Below, piece by piece: positions 24,801 to 34,266 of a DNA stretch of 64,000 nt. Positions within the stretch are counted from its first letter, which is position 1; each line of letters opens with the position of its first letter. The stretch is from Oscheius dolichura. Its lineage: Eukaryota > Nematoda > Chromadorea > Rhabditida > Rhabditidae. The DNA is taken from assembly GCA_932521035.1 (NCBI GenBank), contig OW051493.1:4650001-4714000 (forward strand), written 5' to 3'. Both the position numbers and the translations under genes were made by a program. The notes under the pieces were generated by a model. The model was not told the DNA's origin and searched no databases. It saw nothing but the letters and a program-made list of their open reading frames with translations.

Positions 24801-25002
24801 GAATTTTTTGTTTCAATCAGCCTCGGTTCAGATTTCCGAAGATAGTGTTTATGAACTAGTTACACGAACTAAGGACAATGCTGTACAGCTAGACGTTTCA
24901 GCAGAAGCAGATGCTTTAGATAAACAGCTTGCCGCTATTCTGCAGTTGGTAAAGTCAAAAAGAAATGATTTCCCTTCCCTCTGTGAAAAACTACACCTGT
25001 GA
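21892..25002 (+). CDS. VPS35: VPS35, retromer core subunit
   Basis: The first exon reads [20 protein letters not shown] then [20 protein letters not shown], the hallmark N-terminus of VPS35. Across an intron at 22260 the conserved PRLYL element is restored, followed by TVGVVYIK and [19 protein letters not shown]. These are the residues that bind VPS26 and Rab7 in known VPS35 proteins. The rest is an alpha-solenoid spread over about 12 short-intron exons, ending [17 protein letters not shown]35 is the scaffold of the endosomal cargo-recognition complex that returns receptors to the Golgi or plasma membrane. The ATG directly follows ATTTTAG, a likely spliced-leader acceptor. Length is normal for the family. 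Confidence 0.95.
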
Positions 25003-25029
25003 TATTTTTTACCTTGCCATTTTAAAATT

Positions 25030-27302
25030 ATGCATAAGTTATTAATCGGTCTATGTATGATTACTGGTACGTTTTATTCTTTTTCTTATAGCAATAAATA
25101 TTTATTTATTTTTCCATTAGTTTCTACAAATAACGCTGTTTTCGCAAATTTTATCTTCAGCTGATTGACTGGCCTATTTTATCATACAAAAGTAGCTCAC
25201 GCCACACGGCAACCCATAGTTTATCTAATCAGAAACACGTACCCATTGTGATGTGTATGTTTTGCTATCGTGGCCAATTAGTGTTATCCATCTCTGTGTA
25301 TTTGAATACTCTGTTGCATAGAAACGTCTTTGTTTTGACGTTTCCACTAGCAACACGTTCATGCTTTGATCACTTTTGAGTCAAACAGCCAGTGTGGGGA
25401 TATATTTAACGACTTTCTATGCAACAAAGCTGGCTTCTCTCGTTCTTTTAACCTAACTATCGCAGAAACAAATATTTTTCGGTATAATGTTTATCTTTCC
25501 GATTTGTTTGTCTAGCCGATGTCGTGGTAAGGACGATAGCAAGAGTTGACTCTGCCCTTATTGACATGTTCTTACTTTTTTTTATTTTCTCATTATAGCA
25601 TTGGCTTCAGTAGAACCAAATAGCGGCCTTCTGGCGGAGATTCCAATTTTTTTAAGACCCTGGATGAAATCAGAAGGACAATGGTCACCAGGGTATTTTT
25701 TTCTAACAGTAACGCTAAAATTATTTTAGATTTATAATTAGTAATTACGTTTTTTCTAATATTTCAAAGGTAGCTGCTATTGGAGGATGTGTTTTTGTTA
25801 CTTGCCTCTACCTGTTTCATTTTATTGCACTGTTTTACGGGTAACTTTATTTTTGAGATAATACTGTAAATTGCAGAAAATACCGACTTCATAGAAAAGT
25901 TATTTGGTCCATTAAAAAGCCGGGAGTTTCCATAATAAAACCTTTAGTCGGTGTAGACGATAATTTAGTAGAAAACCTGAGATCATTTTTTATGTTAGAC
26001 TATTGCAAGGTTTGTTAAAGTTCAGGTTATTTTTAACACTTATTATAGTATGAGATCCTCTTTTGTTTGCACGATAAAACCGATGAAGCAGCGGAAGTGG
26101 TATATATGCTTATGAAAGAATTTTCACATGTGGATGCACGTATCTTTGACGGTATTATATTCATAAATAGAATCGACTCTTCAGGAGGTGAAAATGTTGG
26201 TTATAATCCGAAAATTAATAATATGATGCCTGCTTACCGTGCTTCAAAGTATCCGCTCGTTTTAATTAGCGACAGTGGTATGTTAAATATTTTTGTTTAT
26301 TAGGTCATTGCTTCAGGGATCATGATGAGAAAAGACACGTTGACGGATATGGTTAGTGCTATGGAAGACGATGTTGCTATCGTTACTCAAACACCTTATT
26401 GTGAAAACCGCCCTGGAGATGCAGCTGCGCTTGAACAGGTAGTATTTGAGATAACATTTTCCCGTAGCTAATAGTAGATATATTTTGGCACAAGCCATGG
26501 AAGAATTTACTTAGCTGGCAATGCGATGCGATTTGTCTGTTCTACGGGCATGTCTTCACTTTTACGAAAAGTTGCTCTTGAAGAATGTGGTGGATTGCAA
26601 GCGTTTGGTGGTTATTTGGCTGAGGACTTCTTTTTTGGTGTGGAATGTCACAAAAGGTTTTTTATTCCCTTTACTCCTGTACAGTATCGCGTTTAAGAGG
26701 ATGGCGTGCGGTTATTTCATCTTATCCGGCTCTTCAAAATACCGCTAATACCACTATTGAAAAATTCAACGCACGAATTTGTAGGTGGATGAAACTTCGT
26801 ATTGCTATGCTTCCTCATATTATTTTTGTAGAACCGATTCAGGTGACAGTTAAAGAGATTTTAAATTTTGTTTAGGATTGCTTCGCTTCTGGCTTGATCA
26901 TGTCCCTTTCATTAAAAAAACTATTTGGAGTTAACCCTTTTATATGGTTTCCGGCCCATTGTCTCTTTTGGTTCACTTGTGATTATCTTCTCATACATAT
27001 CCTACAGGTAAGTTCATTCGGTTATGTATGCAAGCAGACCAATGCCAATTTTAACTGAAATTTGGGCCTTGGCCGATCTGTAGCCCTTGATCAGTTACCG
27101 TACCAATTTTTTTCTAGCGTGTTTTTATGTTTTGTTGCAGAATGGAGCACTTCCGTATTCGTCATTGACTTTTCTCAAGTTGTGGATACGTCGTGAAGCA
27201 ATGGGACCATTGATATTTCTTAAAGCGCTATGCGAACCCGATATAGAATGGAGAACTGGCCGTTTTCGCTTGCAATGGGGAGGAAAAATCAAGAAATTGT
27301 AG
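25030..27302 (+). CDS. UGCG: Ceramide glucosyltransferase (GT21 family) with N-terminal signal-like extension
   Basis: The enzyme transfers glucose from UDP-glucose to ceramide on the Golgi/ER membrane. Diagnostic pieces in order: a transmembrane segment ([17 protein letters not shown]), [39 protein letters not shown] (after removing a 34-bp intron at 26154-26187), [17 protein letters not shown] (D3 motif) and RICRW (the (Q/R)XXRW-type motif), then C-terminal membrane helices and [12 protein letters not shown]. The first exon (ATG 25030) encodes [16 protein letters not shown], a good signal peptide, joined in phase across a 532-bp intron (25067-25598) to a ~50-residue segment before the first membrane helix. 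Known homologues lack this extension, so the start is less certain than the rest; an internal ATG near 25663 is the alternative. Confidence 0.9.
25312..25426. repeat. 13-bp inverted repeat in the glucosyltransferase first intron
   Basis: TGTTGCATAGAAA (25312-25324) and TTTCTATGCAACA (25414-25426) are perfect inverted copies about 90 bp apart. A second inverted pair, GAAACGTC/GACGTTTC (25321-25328 and 25337-25344), overlaps the left arm. It could be a tiny MITE or a structured RNA; no clear target duplication was seen. Confidence 0.6.
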
Positions 27303-27797
27303 ATTTGGTCCCAGCCAAACGTGCAATACGTGTAGTATCAATCATGTGATTTTGCGATATTGTTGTGCCTTTTATACTGTTGTGATCAAATGACTTGGGT
27401 CAAATCATTTCTAAAAGCACAGTTCAGGTCTAATCCTTTCGATCCACTCACAAATTCATATCCAAGATATGCTTTATAATTTAAAAAGATCAGCTTCTTA
27501 TTTACTAACAAATGCCTCTGCTTTAATCATCAGAGCTGTATATATTTAAATAAAAGGTTTAATTATCTATCTTTTATTGATTTGTCAGGAATATTACAGT
27601 ATACGGGGACTGAGTCTACCGTAATCGATCCGTATGAGATGAGGGAGAACTGCAATCGTTAGAGCCTGGGGATTGATACAGCCAGGAATGGCTGAATAAT
27701 GGATAGCAGGAACTAGAGTCGGTGTGGTTTTCATGTTTGTTCTAGCTCCGAGATAAGGTGTTTGCAACGCCTACTCCTCTCGGCCCCCCAGCTTCTT
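27303..27797. other. Intergenic region, AT-rich then GC-rich
   Basis: Contains the 3' UTR of the glucosyltransferase (AATAAA near 27548) and then a GC-richer stretch leading into the next gene. No convincing ORF, RNA or repeat was seen. Confidence 0.4.
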
Positions 27798-28923
27798 ATG
27801 CCCCATTCAATTTCCTCGATAACACTCGTCGCGTGATCCTTTTATTTCTATCGGATGAGCTCCCGCCTAGGTGTCCAAGTATTCCCTACCGACTCATCCC
27901 AAGTCACTCTCCATTCTCCCAACCTTCTCCACTTTTCTCCAATTCCAGAGCCACCCGTAGATTATACCATAAAAGAAAAAGGCAAGAAGAGACGTCTGTT
28001 TGTTGCCATAAATTAGATAATAGTCAAATTTCAGCTGATTATTCGGTGACCCTGGATGTTTTCCGAAAAGATTGGACTCCGGACTTCGAAAAAGAAGAAG
28101 ATGCCCTCAGGTGTCGTTATTCGCTTCCCGTCCATATCGTTCCCAAAGCGTTAATCCGCTTGTCTAGGTGTTTTGTGTTATCAGCGGAATTCTAGGGCAC
28201 CGGTTCGGGGAAGACGACCAAGGATAGAAAGACGAGTAACACAAGGAGACGCCGAAAGGAGAGAAGTGGGCAATATCCTCGAAGATCTGAATTCGTCTCT
28301 CGAAAAGGAAAGCAGGCGGAGGTTCGAGCCGAGCCATCGGAATCTCCAAAGAAGACAGTCCTTGGAACGAGTCAAGAGTCTGGCCGTCATCGGGCAACAG
28401 GCTAGTTTCAGAAGAAATTTGGGGGAAATTCCCCTGGTACAGATAGCGCCGTTGATGAAGACGGAGATCATCGAAGATCTCCGCAGGGTGGCCCAGGGAC
28501 AGGGCGTGTCGTCCGTCAACGAAAACCGAAAACGGATGGTCATGGAAAAGTACGAAAAGGCGAGAACAACTGGCTTTGTAAACAAGAAAAGATTGTAGAC
28601 GAGAAGACTTATCGAAGAAGCGAGGAACACATACTCGGTCAAGTATTTTCTGCCCAAGGTAAGGAAGGGCACAATTGGGAAATACGGACAGCTTACAGTA
28701 TGACAACAGGCCTACCGTACCCCAGTGGATGAAGGAATTGATGGCCGCCAAGGCGTCTCGAGAAGCACTTCGACAATACGAGGAGAGGGCCTGGGTACTG
28801 TAATTTCCCGATTCGGACAAACGAAGATTACAGGCGGAATTCGACGAGTGGAAGAGACGCTGTGCCCCGCAGGTCCAGTTGCAGCCCGACTACCGATTCG
28901 CCCCCCGGCCAACACTTTCATGA
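27798..28923 (+). CDS. Unrecognised GC-rich gene, basic helical protein
   Basis: Splice phases link exons into one protein: MPHSISSITLVA, CPSIPYRLIPKPPVDYTIKE, DYSVTLDVFRKDWTPDFEKE, a basic Arg/Glu-rich helical exon (28197-28547), then RLIEEARNTYSVKYFLPK, YDNRPTVPQWMKELMAAKAS, REALRQYEERAW, AEFDEWKRR and a C-terminus ending RFAPRPTLS. The stop is at 28921-28923, five bases from the stop of the convergent kinase gene. The reading of the last exons is strong because three short introns all restore the same frame; the start at 27798 is a guess. The Tyr/Trp/Pro spacing in the C-terminal part looks conserved, but I cannot name the family. Confidence 0.5.
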
Positions 28924-28928
28924 AACTT

Positions 28929-30085
28929 TTAATCCAAAAGATCGGACTCTGTCTCGTTTGTCTCGCGATTGCCCGTCATCTCCAGCTCGTCTTCCTCCTC
29001 CGACAGCCACGACGGCTCGCCGGCCAGGCGCGGCTGCTCGGCGGCCTCCTCCCGGGGAGCCTTGGCTGCCTTCCGCGTGGCATACTCGAAGTGGATTCCG
29101 CCCTCCTCCCAGTCGAACGGGTCCTCGTCCTCGATCTTCTTCTCTCGTCTGTACTCCGTAATCTTCGCGTGTAACAGGGCATAGTTCGGCTTCGAGTCAT
29201 ACTGCAACATTCTGAATAGGAGGATTGGAGAGGACGGCGAGGAAGAGACTGTACCGGATGTGGTCGAAGATGGCGAACATCTGCCGGGGACAGTGGGAGC
29301 AGAGCCTCGAGCCCATCTCGGCCTTGACCACCGCCTGCATGTGCTCCGACCGCTCGGACCAGATCAGTTTGCCCGTCACAAATTCCACGAACATGTACAG
29401 CCAACTCCAGAGGTCATCCCGCCGGCTCTGTTCCCGCCGGTTGTGCACATTCACCGAGCAGTAAGTGGAAGTCCCCATGAAGGACAGATACTTCCGCGGC
29501 TCGCGGTGGGTCGCCGTCCCGTCGGCCGTCACATCGATCTAAACGGAACATTGATTGTCACCAAAGAGGACCCACATAACGACGGCAGAAGCCGAGATCC
29601 AGGAGGTAGACGAGACGCTGGTTCGGACACCACGCGAAGTTGGAAGCCTTGACGTCGCGATGGATGATGCCGACCGAGTGCATGTCCTGGAGGGCCTGGA
29701 GAGCCTGCTCGGCCAGACGGAAGGCCGTGCTCCCGGAGAACCGGTTGGACGGGGTGTGGCGACGGAAGGTGCTGAGCGAACGACCGACGAGGCTCATCAC
29801 CATCACGTTGATAAAGGAGTCCCCGTGGATCGTCTTACAGGCGAGCAGAAGACGGCAGAAATGCGGGGAGAACTGCAACAAACGCAGCTGCTTCACCTCG
29901 TGCCTCAGGGATCCGGATCTGTCTTTGTACACGTACTCCGTCTTCATGGCAGCCTGCATCCCGTCCTTTGTCACTTCATAAACTGTGCCGAAACCGCCAC
30001 TGCCAATACGACGAATCACCGTCCATCCGGCCACGGTAGTGCCTTTGCGGAAATCAGGCTTTTCTTGTGATGAAGATGAAGACAT
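28929..30085 (-). CDS. Tau-tubulin-kinase/casein-kinase-1-like protein kinase
   Basis: Three exons. The ATG at 30085 is followed by WTVIRRIGSGGFGTVYEV (glycine loop), AAMKTE (catalytic Lys), HRDVKASNFAW (catalytic loop) and LLDLGFCRRY where most kinases have DFG. After a 40-base intron come HREPRKYLSFMGTSTYCSVN (activation segment, no APE), RRDDLWSWLYMFVEFVTGKL and an acidic tail after residue ~300 ending ETESDLLD. The HRDVKxSNF and Y-CSxN signatures place it in the CK1/TTBK group, which is strongly expanded in nematodes and often sperm-linked. The gene is GC-rich, unlike the nibrin-like gene next to it. It is convergent with the 27798 gene with only 5 bases between stops. Confidence 0.85.
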
Positions 30086-30271
30086 TTTCCGTCGACAAGA
30101 AGAAATCGGAACAACCAAATGGTAGGCGGAGCGACTGTGAATAACCGCGAATTTCAATATATTTCTGGTGTTTTGACAAGTACGAACACGATAAAACATT
30201 TATTATGACAATAAGATTTTCAATGACAATTTTCACACGGATTGATAACCGGAAATCGAAAAAAGGTCCAT

Positions 30272-31048
30272 TCAAAATGCACGGAAATCCTTGAAATCTT
30301 CCTCACCAATGATATTTTTACTACAAGAGAGGGTGGGATTATAACGTCCTTGGGGAGCCTAACAACTAGTTACGAACTGTGACATTCTTACCTTTCTAAA
30401 CTTCTTAAAATTCGATACATTGACATCTTTCATTACAGGAGGCTCAATCGGTAAATGTGTACGATTAATTGTCATAGTTTCAACCATATCTTTCTAAAAA
30501 TAATGTTATAGACGAACCCTCGGAACAAAGAACCATATTTTCTACAACTTGGCTGATATCATTTATACTGAACATGGATGTTCGATTGTGTCGATGATGT
30601 AGAAAAGAGTCGGGCTCTTCGACATCGTAACTCTTTCCTGTGCTAACCTGTGATATATCAACATCCTAAAGAGCAGGATTAAGCAGGTTTGATGGTGGAT
30701 AATAACCCCGTATGATAAACATTGTGATTGAAGTCTACTTTTATCAGTTGAAATCTTAGCTGTCTGAAATAACTAAATAACCAACATGAGACGAATAACC
30801 TTTCGCTTCATCGGTTCTAGGTCAGTAGTAGCAGATCCGTTGTCTTCTAATTCCCAGTATTCTGCGTTTTTAGAAAAATCATTACTCTTTGGACGTTTTG
30901 ACGGTAATGGCCCATCATAATCATTAGTAACCTCTAACAACAATGGCGTAATATGGTAAAATAACCTTACTAGAAGAAGTTGGGATGTCGAATGTTTTAG
31001 CGATTTTAGGAAGGGATTTCTTTGTCGAACGATCCTGTAAAAAATTGT

Positions 31049-31085
<37 letters not shown>

Positions 31086-31841
31086 GCGAGTGCCGACGTC
31101 TTTTTCCGTTTCCTATCCTTTGCAATACAACTAGCTATGTTATTATCCCGAAGCTCACGTTGGGTACTTAACTCAACACTACTAATTTCTGTATAAAAAA
31201 CCTTGTGTACGTCGGACGGAAACTCATTTGTGAATGAACGTCATTTAAATCCATTACATGTTTATCACTACCATCTCTAAAAGGCCACTAAAATGGATAC
31301 ATACGTTCTTACGATTTCTCCTCTTGAGAATCATAAACTACATCTTCCGGTATCGAATCATTTGATTTTGTTGAGTTTTGAGTACAAGGCGTCTCTTTGA
31401 TGAACGAAACAGCATCTTCGTCCGAATCCTCGTCGATAATTGAACGAAATGCTCGCATCGAGTTATTCTAAAGCTTAATCACTACTAAACTGAAGCTACG
31501 GCTAACCATTTTCTTGCTTTTCGAAGGTATTTCCTCGAGATCTGAGTCGGAAAAACTGTCCATTTGTGAATTGGGGACTGGCTGTGAACATTTTCTCCTG
31601 ACACTACCACATTTTTGCTTTCCCTGTTGGCTAAAAAAACAAGCGTTTCAAATTTTTGATGTTTCTCAAGAATACTGACCTAGGTTGTGTATCACGAGCT
31701 AATATTGTTTCTTGTGTTTCATTTAATCTTTGTGATGTATAATTCGAAATCTAAAGACTTTAATTATAAAAGCCAGTTCAGTACCAAGGATTGTCGCTGC
31801 ACTTTGCCTTTTGGCGCAGCCCTTCCCTTCGTCGGCTGCAT
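30272..31841 (-). CDS. Nibrin/NBS1 C-terminal-like protein (MRN complex partner candidate)
   Basis: About eleven small exons on the minus strand. The ATG at 31841 gives MQPTKGRAAPKGKVQRQSL, then TSQRLNETQETILARDTQPS with clustered SQ/TQ sites (ATM/ATR target style). A long acidic, Ser-rich disordered middle follows (SFSDSDLEEIPSKSKK, SIIDEDSDEDAVSF, DSQEEKS). The C-terminus reads VSNFKKFRKA...IIGEEDFKDF, closely resembling the NFKKF...IIGG.DL MRE11-binding element of nibrin (Nbs1_C family). The adjacent eL42 gene begins its 3' end only about 150 bases upstream, leaving no room for an FHA-BRCT head. Middle exon boundaries (30660-31280) are approximate. The identification rests on the short C-terminal motif, so it is moderate. 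Confidence 0.6.
31051..31081. repeat. (AT)n microsatellite
   Basis: About 15 uninterrupted AT dinucleotides, in an intron of the nibrin-like gene. A shorter (TA)n lies at 33588-33603. Confidence 0.95.
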
Positions 31842-31989
31842 GGCGACTAAGGCGTGTTATTCTTCGAGAAGATTGTAAGTTAGTACGTGTTGGAGTACTG
31901 TTCACTCGAAGGTTATTTACACATTTATGCACAATTATGTAAACAATTTATTCAAGAAGCATCCATTAACAAAAACAACGGTTCTTGGT

Positions 31990-32636
31990 TTAGAACTGGA
32001 TGACTTGTCCGCGAGCCTTCTTCTGACCACCAAGCTCGAAATGTTTGCATCTGAAAACATCAGTAATGCTTTGAAATAATAAATCCGAATGCTGATTTGA
32101 GGTCAATCAATTGTTTTTCAGCCATGAATCCGACAGGATACAAAAGTCCTTCGGGGATTACACCGAAAAATTTAATTTTGCCGACAAGTGATTTGGTTCA
32201 ATGTCGATATGCGACACTACCATGCCCACCTGCGGCTTAGAAATCGAAAATAAAAAAAACGATTGCGCAAATTTACATCTAAGTTTATGAGAATACCTTA
32301 CCTCTTAATAGCGAGCTGTTTCTTGTGTTTGCACTCGGTGCATTCCATACGAAGAACGATTTTCTTGGTAGTCTTAGCCTTCTTTCTGAAAATGGGCTTA
32401 GTCTGTCCACCAAATCCAGATTGTTTGCGATCGTAACGTCTACGTCCTGAAAATAAGAAATAAATAACAGCAGACAAGATATTTGTGCTATTGGAAACTT
32501 TTAAAAAATATTTATATAACTGACCTTGAGCAAATTTAGACTCTTTTCCCTTTTTGTATTGAGTCACTTTGTGGTTGGTGTGCTTACGGCACTTGCCGTC
32601 ACAGAAGGTTCTACGGGCTTTCGGTACGTTGACCAT
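31990..32636 (-). CDS. RPL36A: Ribosomal protein eL42 (L36a/L44)
   Basis: Three exons: [20 protein letters not shown] through [26 protein letters not shown] through KKQLAIKR; and [19 protein letters not shown] with the stop at 31990. This is the full-length, highly conserved protein of the large subunit E-site; the four zinc-binding cysteines (two in FCDGKCRKH, two in MECTECK... / CKHFE) are present. The last intron (about 250 bp, 32050-32301) is much longer than usual here and carries an H/ACA snoRNA, a common arrangement for ribosomal protein genes. Confidence 0.97.
32109..32236 (-). ncRNA. H/ACA box snoRNA in the eL42 intron
   Basis: On the minus strand the 128-nt sequence folds as hairpin-hinge-hairpin-tail. 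Hairpin 1 has outer stem GCCG/CGGC, an internal loop, and upper stem AGTGTCG/CGACATT closed by loop CATAT. The hinge contains AAATTA (H box, ANANNA) at 32178-32173. Hairpin 2 has outer stem TTTTTCGG/CTGAAAAA, a pocket, and upper stem CCGAAGGA/TCCTGTCGG with one bulge. The sequence ends ACAATT, that is an ACA box exactly three bases from the 3' end. Length, order and host-gene context fit an H/ACA pseudouridylation guide. The target uridines are not determined. Confidence 0.78.
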
Positions 32637-33111
32637 ATTACCTAAACGATAAAAAGTGAATAGAAGAATTACGAAGACGGTAAAGAAGATTTTTTGCAAG
32701 AGGGGACTAAAAATAAAATTAAGATTGGATCAAATGTTCGGATAACGAGCGGAAAAGCGTTCTGACCTTCTTTTACGCTAGTTTATGGTTTCAGTATTTT
32801 TCTCCACTCAATGGAATAGGAAAAAACAAATAACGCAAGCTCCATTTGCACAAAACAGAGTCGAAATTTTAGGTAGAATCGAACGATTTCGGGGTCTCAA
32901 ACGCCGAAATTTTCAGAGCGCTTTGAGACGCGTAGATAGACCTTTAAAAATTTGAAGCCTTTACCGGTTTTGATCGAGAGAATGAGTTGAGGTAGGGTCT
33001 GGTGAAAATGAGAGAAGAGCAATTGAAATGTAAAAATACTTGATGTCTGAATATATTATTTTCGCATATCTTCCCATCTAATACTTGTCAATGGCATTTT
33101 GTTTCAGAGCA

Positions 33112-33480
33112 ATGACAGAGGAGAAATACTGGATGATGAAGTACAGATTGCTAGAAGAGCAATTTGAGAACCAGAGGAGACGAAATGAAGAGCTTGAGAC
33201 ACGGATTATTGAAATTATTGAAAAGGCCGAGACAGATAAGCTAACGTTGAACAACGAGATTGATGAACTGCACAAGATTTTGAAAAAAGCACCTTGTTCA
33301 ACCAGAAGCCCACTCAAAAAAGATCAGAATACTCATCTACTCTGCAATACTGTTCCTCTCCACTTTCCAAAGAAGAAAATGAATACGGATAATTATTTGG
33401 ATTTGCCTATACTTTCATTGCCAGAAGGGTCTATATATGGGTTTCATTGGATTTCTGACAGCATTGTAAAAATTGCATGA
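33112..33480 (+). CDS. Small coiled-coil protein, unrecognised
   Basis: Single exon of 122 codons. TTTCAG lies five bases before the ATG, suggesting spliced-leader addition; an upstream ATG in the same frame (33094) lies before that acceptor and was not used. Residues 1-60 (EEKYWMMKYRLLEEQFENQR and on to LNNEIDELHKILKK) are a clear heptad coiled coil. The remainder is Ser/Pro/Lys-rich with a short hydrophobic end (SIYGFHWISDSIVKIA). The poly(A) signal AATAAA begins at the last base of the stop codon (33480). Function unknown. Confidence 0.7.
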   Translation: MTEEKYWMMKYRLLEEQFENQRRRNEELETRIIEIIEKAETDKLTLNNEIDELHKILKKAPCSTRSPLKKDQNTHLLCNTVPLHFPKKKMNTDNYLDLPILSLPEGSIYGFHWISDSIVKIA

Positions 33481-34266
33481 ATAAACGTAGACATTTTTCA
33501 TTCTTTCTCATGATACGGAAGCCTTCATTCTGGGCACCACCTTCGTTGTCTTCTTGCACACGTTTGAACCCTCCAATTATCCTCGGCATATATATATATA
33601 TATTGAGGAGCCTCCCACGAATAAGATATATTGGATCATTCCCGACCTCATTTTAGCCCGGATATGAGCTCCTAGCGTCTTCGCTCTGAATACCAAAAAA
33701 ACATGGCGGAGCCAACGGCTCGTTTGCCTAAGGAATGACTCAGACTGAACCAGTCTAGTGGGTGGGCAGAACACGACTTTGCATGAAAGAGAACCTTCAG
33801 AGACGCGTGACGCCTTGTCCGTTCTGAGCCGGTGCTCTTTGTTTTTGGACGGGCATGGGGCGGGTCAGTGCCTCTGCTGCCGCAGGGGCGCACCGTCCCT
33901 TGAGTGTCTCTCCTCCTCCACTTATTCCACCATCACCACCTTCACCCCGCCTGCCTCTTCATCACATTCCCCCGGAAAACTCCAATACTAGCGGAACTAA
34001 TCTTTTTTTCGTGCTGGTTACTATCCGACCTCGATTCCACTTTTGTATCCCAACACGCATTCTCGCGCATATTAGAATCTCTCGTAAACACTAGAGCATA
34101 AAAACGTATTGAAAACAGTGCTCGCCGTCCTGGATTTGCCCAAACAGGTTGTTGTTTGCTTAGTTTATAGGAGACAGATGGGGGATTTCGGGGGAACAGT
34201 CAAATCTTCCCTCTTCGGCCCTCCCGTTCATATCCTCCCATTTCCCGCCGTTCCAGCGTCTCTCCT
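33481..34266. other. Intergenic region
   Basis: AT-rich at first with a (TA)n run at 33588-33603, becoming GC-richer and pyrimidine-rich toward the next gene. The short ORFs here on both strands have no protein-like pattern and no supporting splice sites. Confidence 0.5.

Noticed and set aside
28575-28596. Apparent 21-bp intron GTAAAC...TTGTAG
   Set aside because: A 54-bp intron with donor after GAAAA (GTACG) and acceptor ACGAG gives the same downstream frame at a normal size. A similar 22-bp candidate near 20957 and a 21-bp one near 36800 also resolve to 38-bp introns.
33577-34110. Short ORFs on both strands before the GAS1-like gene
   Set aside because: No conserved motif, no signal of splicing, and mutual overlap; treated as chance.
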